Of a stretch of DNA of 30,695 bases, positions 17,310 through 25,203 are shown one piece after another. Position numbers and translations under genes: made by a program. Where the stretch lies: the NCBI GenBank assembly GCA_017556845.1, contig JAFYMA010000147.1:1-30695 (forward strand), in the 5' to 3' direction. The DNA is from Clostridia bacterium (lineage in GTDB: Bacteria > Bacillota > Clostridia > Oscillospirales > CAG-272). The notes beneath the pieces are model-generated. The model saw only the letters and a program-made list of their open reading frames with translations, made no database searches and was not told the origin of the DNA. Each line of letters begins with the position of its first letter. Within the stretch, counting starts at the first letter, position 1.

Positions 17310-18160
17310 GAACAAGCGTAAAATATATGGTAATCTATCGTCACAAAGATAAATATTCAATTAGTGAGATGTGCCAGTTCTTCGAGGTGTCGAGAAGTGG
17401 CTACTATGACTATGTCAAAAGAATGACTAAACCTGCATGGTATCTGCCTCTTGCCAACAAGATCAAAGAATGCCCGGACAAATGCGGAAAAACCTACGGT
17501 TATCGCCGCGTGCATATATGGCTTGAGCGCAACGGCATACATAAGAATCCCAAAACAATATTGCGAGTTATGCAAAAGTACAACTTGTTATCGGTAATCA
17601 GAAGACGCAGATTCTACAAACATACCGAGCATCTTCATAAATACCAAAATCTTTGGAAACAGAATTTCCAAGCAGATCGACCTAATCAAAAATGGGCAAC
17701 GGATATTTCGTACATACACACAAAGCAAGGTGTGCTATATCTTTCTATCATTCGAGATTTGTATGACGATAGCATTGTGGCATACAACACCGGGACTCAA
17801 CAGACGGTTAATCTTGTATTAGATACAATAAAAGCAGCTAAAAGAAAAGAGAAGGTCACTGCAGAGTTGCAGCTCCACAGTGACCAAGGCTTTCAATATA
17901 CTTCCCATGCATATTTCAAGCTTACTCAATCATACAACATTACACCGTCAATGTCAAGTAGAGGTAATCCTTATGACAATGCTATGGCAGAAAACTTCTT
18001 CTCAATTCTCAAAACCGAATGTATTTATCGTACAAAGTTGAAAACCTATGAGGAGGCGCGCCTCCTCATAGGCGAATACATACGTTTTTATAACAATGAA
18101 CGTATCCAAATAAAAACAAAACTGACTCCGCTTGAAAAACGAAGTCAGTATGTCGTCTAA
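17306..18160 (+). CDS. IS3-family transposase OrfB (DDE integrase-fold subunit)
   Basis: 284 residues. An N-terminal HTH_21-like region (KYSISEMCQFFEVSRSGYYDYVKR; YGYRRVHIWLERNGI) precedes an rve integrase core. The catalytic triad is complete: Asp133 in WATDISY, Asp193 in LHSDQGFQYTS and Glu229 in NPYDNAMAENFFSILKTE, with the DD(35)E spacing normal for IS3. The C-terminal YNNERIQIKTKLTPLEKR is typical. The GTG start overlaps the orfA stop (GTGA) and follows GAAAGGAA. No A6G slippery run is present at the junction, so coupling by stop-start overlap looks more likely than the -1 frameshift common in this family. There is no sign of decay. Confidence 0.92.
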   Translation: MRTSVKYMVIYRHKDKYSISEMCQFFEVSRSGYYDYVKRMTKPAWYLPLANKIKECPDKCGKTYGYRRVHIWLERNGIHKNPKTILRVMQKYNLLSVIRRRRFYKHTEHLHKYQNLWKQNFQADRPNQKWATDISYIHTKQGVLYLSIIRDLYDDSIVAYNTGTQQTVNLVLDTIKAAKRKEKVTAELQLHSDQGFQYTSHAYFKLTQSYNITPSMSSRGNPYDNAMAENFFSILKTECIYRTKLKTYEEARLLIGEYIRFYNNERIQIKTKLTPLEKRSQYVV

Positions 18161-18220
18161 AATTTAATGCTATACCATATGGGGCTTTTTTGTGCTGTTC
18201 GTACAATTTGGGGCACAACA

Positions 18221-18267
18221 GCTTTGCGGTGAATTTAGATAAGTTCACTTCAGAGCACGTCTTTTTT
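18221..18267 (+). terminator. Right half of a terminator apparently split by the insertion sequence
   Basis: AGCACGTC (18254-18261) followed by six T residues has no good 5' partner on this side. GGCGTGCT (16885-16892), left of the insertion sequence, pairs with it over 8 bp with one G-T wobble. Removing the element and one GCT copy restores a hairpin with an inner GTGAA/TTCAC helix and a T run. This is a reconstruction, not an observed site. Confidence 0.5.
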
Positions 18268-18311
18268 CTTTATTGTTCTGCAGACACCGTAATTCGTTTT
18301 TTTCGTCCCTC

Positions 18312-18340
18312 TTGACTTATCACAAATTAGATGATATAAT
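18312..18340 (+). promoter_or_regulatory. Sigma-A promoter of rarA
   Basis: TTGACT (18312-18317), 17-base spacer ending in TGA, perfect TATAAT (18335-18340). The expected transcript start near 18347 lies 30 bases before the preferred rarA start. A possible TTG start at 18353 would leave almost no leader. Confidence 0.85.
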
Positions 18341-18376
18341 TATTATGGTTAATTGTCGAAGGATGGTGAAGGACTT

Positions 18377-19642
18377 ATGATGGGCAGACCGTTGGCGGAC
18401 CGTATGCGCCCTACGGATTTTGATGATATCGTCGGGCAGGAGCACCTGTTCGGTAAAAACGGGGCACTGCGGAGAATGATCGAAAGCGGACATATAGCCA
18501 ATATGATCTTCTTCGGCCCTCCCGGCACGGGAAAGACGACGTGTGCAAACATAATCGCAAAGCGCTCGGGAATGACTCTTTACAAGCTGAACGCAACGAC
18601 GGCGTCACTTGCAGACGTTCGGCAGATAGCAGAGCAAACGCAGTCTGCGTTGGGCGAGGGCGGCATTCTTCTTTATCTCGACGAGATCCAATATTTCAAC
18701 AAAAAGCAGCAGCAATCGCTTCTTGAATATATCGAGGACGGGCGCATAACGCTCATAGCGTCAACCGCGGAAAATCCGTTTTTCTCCGTATACAGCGCCG
18801 TGATCTCCCGTTGTGCAGTGTTCGAATTCAAGCCCGTCAAGCCTCAAAGCATCGCTTCAAGACTGCAAAGTGCGGTCGATATACTCAATTCCGACAACGA
18901 AAGACAAGTATCTCTTGAAAACGGCGTCGGTGAATACATAGCAGGTGTATGCGGGGGCGATGTCAGACGTGCCATAACCGTGCTTGAGCACATATATTAC
19001 GGCTCAGGCGATATAATAACGAAGGAAACGGCGGATATGTTCATTCCGGACGCTATGCGCGGTGTCGGCGCATTCGCCAAGGACGGCGACAGCCACTACG
19101 ATCTGTTATCCGCTTTTCAGAAATCAATACGCGGCTCGGATGCAAGTGCATCTGTATTCTATCTTGCAAAGCTGCTCGGTGCAGGTGAGCTTCTCAGCGT
19201 TATACGCCGTTTGTCAGTCATAGCCTCCGAGGATATAGGAGCCGCTTATCCAATGGCAAGCGCAATAACGTATGCGTGCTGTCAGCAGGCGCTGTCACTC
19301 GGTCTTCCCGAGGCGAGAATACCTCTTGCAAACTGCGTTATAATGCTGGCAACGAGCCCAAAATCCGTAAGTGCGCTCGATGCATACGAAAAAGCCGCAG
19401 ACGATATATCAAAGGGGCTTGGAAAGAATATTCCCTCTCATCTTCAGGACAGCCATTATTCAGGTGCCGAAGCCATCGGCCACGGAAACGGCTACAAATA
19501 CCCGCACGCCTTTGAAAACGATTACGTTTTTCAGCAGTATCTGCCAAACGATATAAAGGACAGAGAGTATTACGTATACGGCTCAAATAAGACCGAGCAG
19601 GCTGCAAAGGCATATTGGGACAAGATCAAAAATAAAAAATAA
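18377..19642 (+). CDS. rarA: Replication-associated recombination protein A (RarA/MgsA, AAA+ ATPase)
   Basis: 421 residues from the ATG at 18377 (a second ATG follows at 18380; GAAGGA lies just upstream). RarA is a tetrameric AAA+ clamp-loader-like ATPase that acts at stalled forks. Motifs: RPTDFDDIVGQEHLFG at the N-terminus, Walker A GPPGTGKTT, Walker B LYLDEIQYF, sensor 1 STAENPFF and an arginine-finger region SRCAVFEFKP. The C-terminal half has the RarA-specific AFQKSIRGSDASASVFYLAKLLGAGE, RRLSVIASEDIGAAYP and HYSGAEAIGHGNGYKYPH. Length and order are normal. It has its own consensus promoter just downstream of the insertion sequence, which apparently left it untouched. Confidence 0.95.
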   Translation: MMGRPLADRMRPTDFDDIVGQEHLFGKNGALRRMIESGHIANMIFFGPPGTGKTTCANIIAKRSGMTLYKLNATTASLADVRQIAEQTQSALGEGGILLYLDEIQYFNKKQQQSLLEYIEDGRITLIASTAENPFFSVYSAVISRCAVFEFKPVKPQSIASRLQSAVDILNSDNERQVSLENGVGEYIAGVCGGDVRRAITVLEHIYYGSGDIITKETADMFIPDAMRGVGAFAKDGDSHYDLLSAFQKSIRGSDASASVFYLAKLLGAGELLSVIRRLSVIASEDIGAAYPMASAITYACCQQALSLGLPEARIPLANCVIMLATSPKSVSALDAYEKAADDISKGLGKNIPSHLQDSHYSGAEAIGHGNGYKYPHAFENDYVFQQYLPNDIKDREYYVYGSNKTEQAAKAYWDKIKNKK

Positions 19643-19648
19643 TCTGTT

Positions 19649-19702
19649 GACAGAATTCTGCCGCATTCCTCACTTTCGATGCGGTAATATAAAGCTCTGT
19701 CA
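19649..19702 (+). promoter_or_regulatory. Two-tier stem-loop in the rarA-downstream leader
   Basis: TGACAGA (19649-19655) pairs with TCTGTCA (19696-19702), enclosing CCGCAT/ATGCGG (19661-19666 and 19679-19684). The outer 3' arm abuts the AGGAAAG ribosome binding site of the next gene (start 19717). No T run follows, so it is not an ordinary terminator. It may be a translational control element or a chance structure. Confidence 0.35.
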
Positions 19703-19716
19703 GGAAAGACGTAAAA

Positions 19717-20352
19717 ATGCAAAGACCTATTTTCGTGGTCATATCAAAAACCGATACAGCAATGCCAAAGCCTGCAGGAAGCTACTACAATCACGTTGCA
19801 ATATCGTTCCAGAAGGAGCTGAACGTGATGTATTCGTTCACAAGATACCGTGTGAACACCCCATACGTTGGCGGCTTCGTTGCCGAAAAGCCTTCAAGAT
19901 ACATGTTATGCGACGAACCTACGCCGATAAAATTGTATATACTTATGGCAGACGATGAGGATTATCAACGCATACGTGACAAGGTAGATGCTTTTTCAAA
20001 AAACAGAAAAAATTACGTATACGATATTTTCAGCGATATTTCATCAAAAAAATCCGATAAACAAATAAACGGAGCCTTTACGGACGTTGGATTTGTTTGC
20101 AACATACTCGAAATACAGAACGTTCACACCGTAAAGCAGCTTGAAGGTGAATTGGAATTTTGCCGTGTATATACGGGAACGATGCAAAAATATCTGCACG
20201 GAGAATACGAGTGCGACGACGTGTACTATACACGCCAGAGTTTCGGCAAGGTGTTTTTTACCACGGTGGGCCATTTTCTGACGCTGGCGGTTCGGCACAT
20301 CAAATGTAAGTCCAAAAAAGAAAATAACGGCAAAAAGGAGCAAAAGAAATGA
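19717..20352 (+). CDS. Putative permuted papain-fold (NlpC/P60-like, YiiX-type) hydrolase
   Basis: 211 residues. The start of the protein, ISKTDTAMPKPAGSYYNHVAISFQKELNVMYSFTRY, and the following NTPYVGGFVAEKP resemble my memory of a Firmicutes family of permuted papain-like proteins, in which the HVxIS histidine (His26) and a later cysteine (GFVCNILEI, Cys128) form the catalytic pair. The middle (YILMADDEDYQRIRDKVDAF) is the usual helical segment before the cysteine. There is no signal peptide and the C-terminus is very basic (KCKSKKENNGKKEQKK), which suits membrane or nucleic-acid contact. Its TGA overlaps the ATG of the GlmU-like acetyltransferase gene, so the two are coupled. An amidase or peptidase acting on wall material or lipids is an inference. 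Confidence 0.5.
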   Translation: MQRPIFVVISKTDTAMPKPAGSYYNHVAISFQKELNVMYSFTRYRVNTPYVGGFVAEKPSRYMLCDEPTPIKLYILMADDEDYQRIRDKVDAFSKNRKNYVYDIFSDISSKKSDKQINGAFTDVGFVCNILEIQNVHTVKQLEGELEFCRVYTGTMQKYLHGEYECDDVYYTRQSFGKVFFTTVGHFLTLAVRHIKCKSKKENNGKKEQKK

Positions 20353-21011
20353 TAAAAACAGAAGATCTGTTCGATCTTGAGCATACGCTGGCAAAGGACT
20401 TTCTTAAAAAATTCGAGCATCCGTACGATGCCCTTCCGAGCATAAAGAGCTTCGTTACGGAGCTTATACAGACTCTTGATAAAAGCGAATATTATTCGCC
20501 CGCCCCGAACGTATGGATATCAAACGAGGCGACGGTTGCAAAAAGTGCGTATATTGAAGGCCCTACCGTCATATGCGCAGGCACGGAAATACGCCACTGT
20601 GCGTATATAAGAGGCAGTGTTCTCGTCGGAAAAAACTGCGTTATCGGCAATTCAACGGAGCTTAAAAACTGCATTATCTTTGATAATGCTCAAGTTCCTC
20701 ATTTTAACTATATCGGAGATTCGATCCTCGGTTACAGATCGCATCTCGGCGCAGGAGCTATAATATCAAATCTGAAAAGCGACAAAACGAACATCGTCAT
20801 TAAGAGCGACAACGTATGTATAGAAACGGGATTGCGCAAATTCGGCGCTATGGTTGCCGATTTCGTTGAGGTAGGCTGTAACAGCGTTCTTAATCCCGGT
20901 ACGGTCATAGGAAGAAATTCAGTAGTATATCCGACAAGCTGTGTCAGAGGAATAGTTCCCGAAAACAGCATATTCAAGGGTGTAAAGGGAATATCACCCA
21001 AAAGATCTTAA
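20349..21011 (+). CDS. GlmU-like acetyltransferase, left-handed beta-helix only
   Basis: 220 residues. Residues 1-50 are helical; from about 55 onward come hexapeptide repeats of a left-handed beta-helix (ATVAKSAYIEGPTVICAGTEIRHCAYIRGSVLVG and onward). The segment PHFNYIGDSILGYRSHLGAGAIISN aligns with the acetyltransferase site of GlmU ([24 protein letters not shown]); His118 matches the catalytic His363 of E. coli GlmU. The nucleotidyltransferase domain (LAAGxGTRM motif) of GlmU is absent. The following genes are glmM and glmS, so acetylation of glucosamine-1-phosphate is a reasonable proposal, with the uridylyltransferase step carried elsewhere in the genome. The NYDG substrate loop of GlmU is changed to NLKS, so another acyl acceptor is possible. 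Start overlaps the preceding gene by 4 bases. Confidence 0.72.
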   Translation: MIKTEDLFDLEHTLAKDFLKKFEHPYDALPSIKSFVTELIQTLDKSEYYSPAPNVWISNEATVAKSAYIEGPTVICAGTEIRHCAYIRGSVLVGKNCVIGNSTELKNCIIFDNAQVPHFNYIGDSILGYRSHLGAGAIISNLKSDKTNIVIKSDNVCIETGLRKFGAMVADFVEVGCNSVLNPGTVIGRNSVVYPTSCVRGIVPENSIFKGVKGISPKRS

Positions 21012-21056
21012 AACAAAAATATTGCCGCTTTTGCGGCGGAACGGAGATAAATCAAT

Positions 21057-22412
21057 ATGGGACGTTTATTCGGAACAGACGGTGTAAGAGGAATCGCCAA
21101 TAAAGAATTGACCTGCGAATTAGCATTAAATATAGGACGTGCGGCAGCATCGGTGCTTGCGGGCGGAACAAGACGCAGACCGTTGTTCGTCGTAGGAAGC
21201 GACACGCGTATGTCGTCTGATATGCTTGCCTGTGCAGTCACCGCGGGACTTTGCTCCGTAGGTGCTGACGTAATAAATTTAGGAGTAGTTCCCACGCCTG
21301 CCGTAGCGTATCTCGTAGGCAAATACAAGGCAGATGCGGGCATTATGATATCGGCATCTCACAACCCTGCAAAATTCAACGGAATAAAGCTGTTTTCCGG
21401 CGACGGCTATAAGCTGCCAGATATGATCGAAGAGCAGATAGAACGCATCGTTCTTGACGAAGAGGGAGACGTCGGCACGTTGCCCATAGCAGGTGCAATA
21501 GGCAAGATATACGTCGGATACAATCCCGTAAAGGATTATACGGACCATGTAAGAACGTCTGTACCAAACTCCCTTGACGGACTTAAGATAGCCGTAGACT
21601 GTGCAAACGGCTCGGCATCGGTTACAGCCGAAAAGCTTTTTACGTCTCTCGGTGCTGAATGCGTATTTATGCATTGCTCTCCCGACGGAGAAAACATAAA
21701 CGAAAAATGCGGTTCAACTCATATGGAAAGCCTTGCTCTGTACGTCAAGGAAAACGGATGCGATGCAGGTATCGCCTTTGACGGCGACGCCGACAGATGT
21801 CTTTGTGTTGACGAAAACGGCAATCTGATAGACGGCGATATGATAATGGCTATCTGCGCTCTCGACCTTGCGAGCCGAGGCAAGCTTAATAAAAATACCG
21901 TCGTCGGTACTATAATGACCAACTTCGGCTTTAGCAAATTCTGTGAGGAAAACGGATTACGGTTTGAAGCCACAAAGGTCGGAGACCGCTTCGTTCTTGA
22001 AGAAATGCTTCTTGAAGAATACGATTTCGGAGGAGAACAGTCAGGTCATATCATTTTCCGTGATTTTGCGACCACTGGTGACGGTCAGCTCACCGCAGTA
22101 CAGCTTTTATCACATATGAAAAGAAGCGGCAAGAAGCTTTCAGAGCTTGCAAGCGTTATGAAGCGTTATCCGCAGGTAATGGTAAACCTTGAAATATCCG
22201 CAGAGGGCAAGCTTCATTTCTATACAAACAGAGTTATCAAAGAGGCTATGGAAGAGGCAAAACGCACGCTCGGCAAGGAAGGCAGAATAGTTGTTCGTCC
22301 GTCGGGCACAGAGCCTTTGATAAGAATAATGGCAGAGGGCGACGACCACGAAAAGATCACGGCGGTTGTAAATTCTCTTGCAAACACGATAAAATCCGAG
22401 CTTGTAAATTGA
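21057..22412 (+). CDS. glmM: Phosphoglucosamine mutase
   Basis: 451 residues, standard GlmM length. Interconverts glucosamine-6-phosphate and glucosamine-1-phosphate on the way to UDP-GlcNAc. MGRLFGTDGVRGIAN is the family N-terminus. The phosphorylated serine is Ser101 in ISASHNPAKFNGIK. The metal loop is FDGDADR; the sugar loop is GEQSGHI; the phosphate loop is VRPSGTEPLIR. The start is preceded by ACGGAG. A small GCCGC/GCGGC hairpin (21024-21037) lies in the 45-base gap after the acetyltransferase gene but lacks a T run, so read-through is expected. glmS follows after 117 bases. Confidence 0.97.
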   Translation: MGRLFGTDGVRGIANKELTCELALNIGRAAASVLAGGTRRRPLFVVGSDTRMSSDMLACAVTAGLCSVGADVINLGVVPTPAVAYLVGKYKADAGIMISASHNPAKFNGIKLFSGDGYKLPDMIEEQIERIVLDEEGDVGTLPIAGAIGKIYVGYNPVKDYTDHVRTSVPNSLDGLKIAVDCANGSASVTAEKLFTSLGAECVFMHCSPDGENINEKCGSTHMESLALYVKENGCDAGIAFDGDADRCLCVDENGNLIDGDMIMAICALDLASRGKLNKNTVVGTIMTNFGFSKFCEENGLRFEATKVGDRFVLEEMLLEEYDFGGEQSGHIIFRDFATTGDGQLTAVQLLSHMKRSGKKLSELASVMKRYPQVMVNLEISAEGKLHFYTNRVIKEAMEEAKRTLGKEGRIVVRPSGTEPLIRIMAEGDDHEKITAVVNSLANTIKSELVN

Positions 22413-22529
22413 TCATCTGATTTCATTTTTGATCCGTATATACTGCTTGACCGAAGAATAAATAATTCACGTTTGGGAAAAAACAAGATAAGAAAACGTT
22501 GAAAATTTATATTTCGGAGGATATATATC

Positions 22530-24326
22530 ATGTGCGGAATCATCGGATACACGGGCAAAGATCAGGCTTTACAAATAGTTATGCGCGGACTTGCTGCATT
22601 GGAGTACAGAGGGTACGATTCATGCGGCTTGTCCGCTTTTTCTTCTGACGGTGATGAAATAACGGTCATAAAAAAAGCAGGACGGCTGAAAGTGCTTTCC
22701 GAGGCACTCAGCACCGTACAGTTAAACACCCGATGCGCCATAGGCCATACCCGCTGGGCGACACACGGAGCGGTAACGGAAGAAAACGCCCATCCCCACA
22801 GAGTCGGCAAAACGGTCATAGTCCACAACGGCATAATAGAAAATTACAAGCAGATAGAAAGCGAATTGCAATGCTCATTTCAAGGCTCGACCGACACTGA
22901 ACGGGCTTGCGCTTTGATCGACCGCTATTACGAGCAGACACACGACGGAAAGCAGGCTATAATCAACGCCTGCTCACAGATCGAAGGCTCATACGCCTTT
23001 CTCATTATGTTTGAGGACGAAAAAGATACTATCTATGCAACGTCACGTGCGTGTCCTCTTATCGTTGGACACGGCGAAAACGGCTCTTGCGCCATCTCCG
23101 ATATATCTGCGTGCAGGCTTGATACTTACTGCCGGCTGAATGACGGTGAATCAGCGCGTTTGACTCCCGACGGAATATCAGTTTACGCTTCTGACGGGCA
23201 TGAGCTTAAAGGCAGACTTTTACCGACGGACGTAAAGACGGAATTGCCAAGCAAAAACGGATATCCGCATTTTATGCTGAAGGAAATAAATGAAATACCG
23301 ACGGTGCTCAGAAAAACGGTCGATGCAAATACAAAGGACGGTCTGCCTTTTTTCAAATCAATACCCGACAGCGTTTTAAAGGATATGAAGAGACTTACCG
23401 TTATCGGATGCGGTACGGCATATCACGCAGGTCTTTGCGCCGTTCACACAGCAAGAGAGCTATCCGGAATTGACGGGGCGGCGTATATTGCATCTGAATA
23501 CAGATACTCACGTCCGACGGTGAAAAAGGGCGATGTCGTCGTCTTCATATCTCAATCGGGAGAAACCGCTGATACGCTGGCGTGCATAAGAATGTGCCGA
23601 TCGCTCGGTGCGTATACGCTTGGAATAATCAATGTTCCGTATTCTACAGCATCGTTTGAATGTGACGGAGTGATATACACGCACGCAGGATTTGAAATAG
23701 CCGTAGCAAGCACGAAGGCATACGTTTGCCAGCTTGCCGCTTTATATCTGCTTATATTCAAGGCGTCTCTTTTACAAAATGCACTATCCGAAAAAAAGGT
23801 AAGTGAATATACGAAAATACTCAAAAATGACGTACCCGAGAACGCTTATATCGACGAGGAAAAACGCAAGACCGTATACAATATTGCAAAAAAGCATAAG
23901 GATTCTGAAAATATGTTTTATATAGGCAGAGGCATTGACAGTATTCTGTGCAGCGAGGCATCGCTCAAGCTGAAAGAGGTATCGTATATCCACAGTGAAG
24001 CGTATCCCGCGGGCGAATTGAAGCACGGGGCGATCTCGCTTATAACTCCCGACGTTTCAGTATTCGTTATAGCGACCGACAAAAAGCTGATCGGAAAGAC
24101 CGAAAACAATATGCAGGAGGTCTCGTCAAGAGGCGGCAGACTGATACTGCTCGGCGACAGCGAGATGAAGAGCTGTGACATAATTCCGTGCAATTCTTTA
24201 CAAGGCATCTTTTCACCGTTTGCCGCATCTCCGCTTTTCCAGTTATATGCATATTACACAGCTTTACTGCGCGGATGTGACCCCGATATGCCGAGAAACC
24301 TTGCAAAATCCGTAACAGTTGAATAA
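22530..24326 (+). CDS. glmS: Glutamine-fructose-6-phosphate aminotransferase (isomerizing)
   Basis: 598 residues. Makes glucosamine-6-phosphate from fructose-6-phosphate and glutamine, the first committed step toward peptidoglycan amino sugars. The protein starts MCGIIGYTG, with Cys2 as the nucleophile after Met removal. The class II glutaminase motifs HTRWATHGAVTEENAHPH and HNGIIENYKQIE follow. Two SIS domains have GCGTAYHAG, SQSGETADTL, STKAYVCQ and the C-terminal SEAYPAGELKHGAISLI; the end DPDMPRNLAKSVTVE is typical. The ribosome binding site is CGGAGGA. The 117-base leader is too short for, and shows no core of, the glmS ribozyme found in many Firmicutes. Together with glmM and the GlmU-like protein it covers most of UDP-GlcNAc synthesis. 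Confidence 0.97.
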   Translation: MCGIIGYTGKDQALQIVMRGLAALEYRGYDSCGLSAFSSDGDEITVIKKAGRLKVLSEALSTVQLNTRCAIGHTRWATHGAVTEENAHPHRVGKTVIVHNGIIENYKQIESELQCSFQGSTDTERACALIDRYYEQTHDGKQAIINACSQIEGSYAFLIMFEDEKDTIYATSRACPLIVGHGENGSCAISDISACRLDTYCRLNDGESARLTPDGISVYASDGHELKGRLLPTDVKTELPSKNGYPHFMLKEINEIPTVLRKTVDANTKDGLPFFKSIPDSVLKDMKRLTVIGCGTAYHAGLCAVHTARELSGIDGAAYIASEYRYSRPTVKKGDVVVFISQSGETADTLACIRMCRSLGAYTLGIINVPYSTASFECDGVIYTHAGFEIAVASTKAYVCQLAALYLLIFKASLLQNALSEKKVSEYTKILKNDVPENAYIDEEKRKTVYNIAKKHKDSENMFYIGRGIDSILCSEASLKLKEVSYIHSEAYPAGELKHGAISLITPDVSVFVIATDKKLIGKTENNMQEVSSRGGRLILLGDSEMKSCDIIPCNSLQGIFSPFAASPLFQLYAYYTALLRGCDPDMPRNLAKSVTVE

Positions 24327-24338
24327 AAATACAAAAAA

Positions 24339-24368
24339 GGACCGACAGAGGATATCCTCTATCGGTCC
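24339..24368 (-). terminator. Terminator between glmS and the repeat-linker surface protein
   Basis: GGACCGA-c-AGAGGA / TCCTCT-a-TCGGTCC, 13 base pairs plus one mismatch, with a two-base loop. On the minus strand it is followed by a run of six T and further T residues, so it fits the converging 24399 gene best. On the plus strand the T tract is poor, but it lies 13 bases after the glmS stop and may stop both. Confidence 0.82.
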
Positions 24369-24398
24369 CTTGCATTAAATACCCGATTTGAAATTCAA

Positions 24399-25172
24399 TT
24401 ATTTCTTGGACTTCTTAACGAGAACTACAGCAACTACTGCCGCTACAGCAACTACTGCTATTATAATGATTATGGGAAAAACGGGGCTGCTCTTGCCGTC
24501 GTCTGCCTTGTCATCACTGTTCGTTGCAGCGGGAGCCTTTGTGGAGGCGTCCGTTGAAGCGTTTGTTGCAGGCGCATTTGTTGCAGGAGCGTTCGTTGCA
24601 GGAGCGTTTGTAGCAGGTGCTTCGGTTGTAGCATTTGTTGCAGGAGCGTTCGTCGCAGGTGCTTCGGTTGCAACGTCTGTTGCAGGAGCGTTATCGCCAC
24701 CCTCTGTCTTTTCAACGAAAGTTACGCCGCTTATGGAAATACCGTGATTTGAAAGTCCGCTTACAATATAAACAAGACCGCTGTAATCACTGCTGATCTC
24801 GATCTCGCTTTCTCTGATAGCCTGACCCCAGAAGCCGTAGGGAACTGAGGGCTGGAAGCTGCCTATTTTATTTCCTTCTGCATCCTGAAGAAAAACGTTA
24901 TCACTGATATCATAGTATGCAGAAGGATCGCTACCGTAGTATACGATAACCTTGGAATAATCAGCAAGATTAAGATCGCCAAGGCAAGCCTTCGGAGCGT
25001 CGCTGTTAAGGAAGTTGATAGTAACTCCGTCAAATTGTGCACCCTCATGTACAAAAACGCATCCGTTTGTGAAATCCGTAATTGAAGAAATGTCTACCTC
25101 GTAGTCAGCGGCAAAAACGCCTAATGTAAAGACCATCATAAGAGCGATGGTAAGTGCGAAAAACTTTTTCAT
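24399..25172 (-). CDS. Secreted, membrane-anchored protein with Ala/Thr/Asn/Pro repeat linker
   Basis: 257 residues from the ATG at 25172, which follows TAGGAGGA; an upstream in-frame TTG at 25232 lies inside the -35 box and is excluded. A signal peptide (MKKFFALTIALMMVFTLGVFA) leads to a beta-rich domain of about 150 residues (TDFTNGCVFVHEGAQFDGVTINF ... GISISGVTFVEK), which looks like a carbohydrate-binding-type sandwich but is not assignable. Then come about ten pentapeptide repeats of the ATNAP/ATEAP type, an Asp/Lys-rich stretch, one transmembrane helix (VFPIIIIIAVVAVAAVVAVVLV) and a KKSKK tail. The layout places the domain outside the cell on a flexible stalk. Unlinked to the glm genes, with its own consensus promoter and terminator. 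Function unknown. Confidence 0.8.
   Translation of the reverse strand: MKKFFALTIALMMVFTLGVFAADYEVDISSITDFTNGCVFVHEGAQFDGVTINFLNSDAPKACLGDLNLADYSKVIVYYGSDPSAYYDISDNVFLQDAEGNKIGSFQPSVPYGFWGQAIRESEIEISSDYSGLVYIVSGLSNHGISISGVTFVEKTEGGDNAPATDVATEAPATNAPATNATTEAPATNAPATNAPATNAPATNASTDASTKAPAATNSDDKADDGKSSPVFPIIIIIAVVAVAAVVAVVLVKKSKK
24559..24690 (-). repeat. In-frame 15-bp tandem repeat encoding ATNAP/ATEAP units
   Basis: About nine imperfect 15-base units, on the minus strand of the form GC(T/A)CCTGCAACAAA(T/C), coding for the stalk of the surface protein. The units differ mainly in third positions and by N-to-E swaps, so the array is not freshly duplicated. It is a likely site of length variation between strains. 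Confidence 0.75.
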
Positions 25173-25203
25173 GTTTTTCCTCCTATAATTATTTGTTAAT
25201 TGA

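Larger units (their letters stand above)
16893..18220 (+). mobile_element. IS3-family insertion sequence, apparently intact
   Basis: 1328 bases. It holds an orfA/orfB pair with an intact DDE triad. The left end starts TGAACAAGTCC and the right end, read inward, starts TGTTGTGCCCC. The two ends align over about 60 bases with scattered matches, strongest in the inner part (ACGGACA/ACGAACA, ACAAAAAG, and TATGGTATA). Outer bases are TG...CA as in IS3. The flanks carry a GCT duplication. The left end also has a small GTCCG/CGGAC hairpin. The element is more A-rich and has looser codon use than its neighbours, as expected of a mobile arrival. The ends are inferred by aligning left and right termini, so each may be off by a few bases. 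Confidence 0.82.

Noticed and set aside
17290..17310. -1 programmed frameshift between orfA and orfB
   Set aside because: No A6G or similar slippery heptamer is present. GTGA overlap with a GAAAGGAA site explains orfB expression more simply.
18119..18149. ACTGACT/AGTCAGT hairpin at the end of orfB as a terminator
   Set aside because: It lies within coding sequence and no T run follows; it may be a chance palindrome.
18221..18311. RNA gene or small protein between the insertion sequence and rarA
   Set aside because: No tRNA-like cloverleaf, no ribosome binding site with an open frame; the stretch is explained by a terminator half and the rarA promoter region.
18353..18376. TTG start of rarA eight codons upstream
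   Set aside because: It would lie about 6 bases after the predicted transcript start and has no ribosome binding site, whereas ATG 18377/18380 follows GAAGGA.
22413..22529. glmS ribozyme/riboswitch in the leader of glmS
   Set aside because: The leader is only 117 bases and AT-rich, and I see no glmS ribozyme core or paired regions. The known ribozyme needs about 150 bases.
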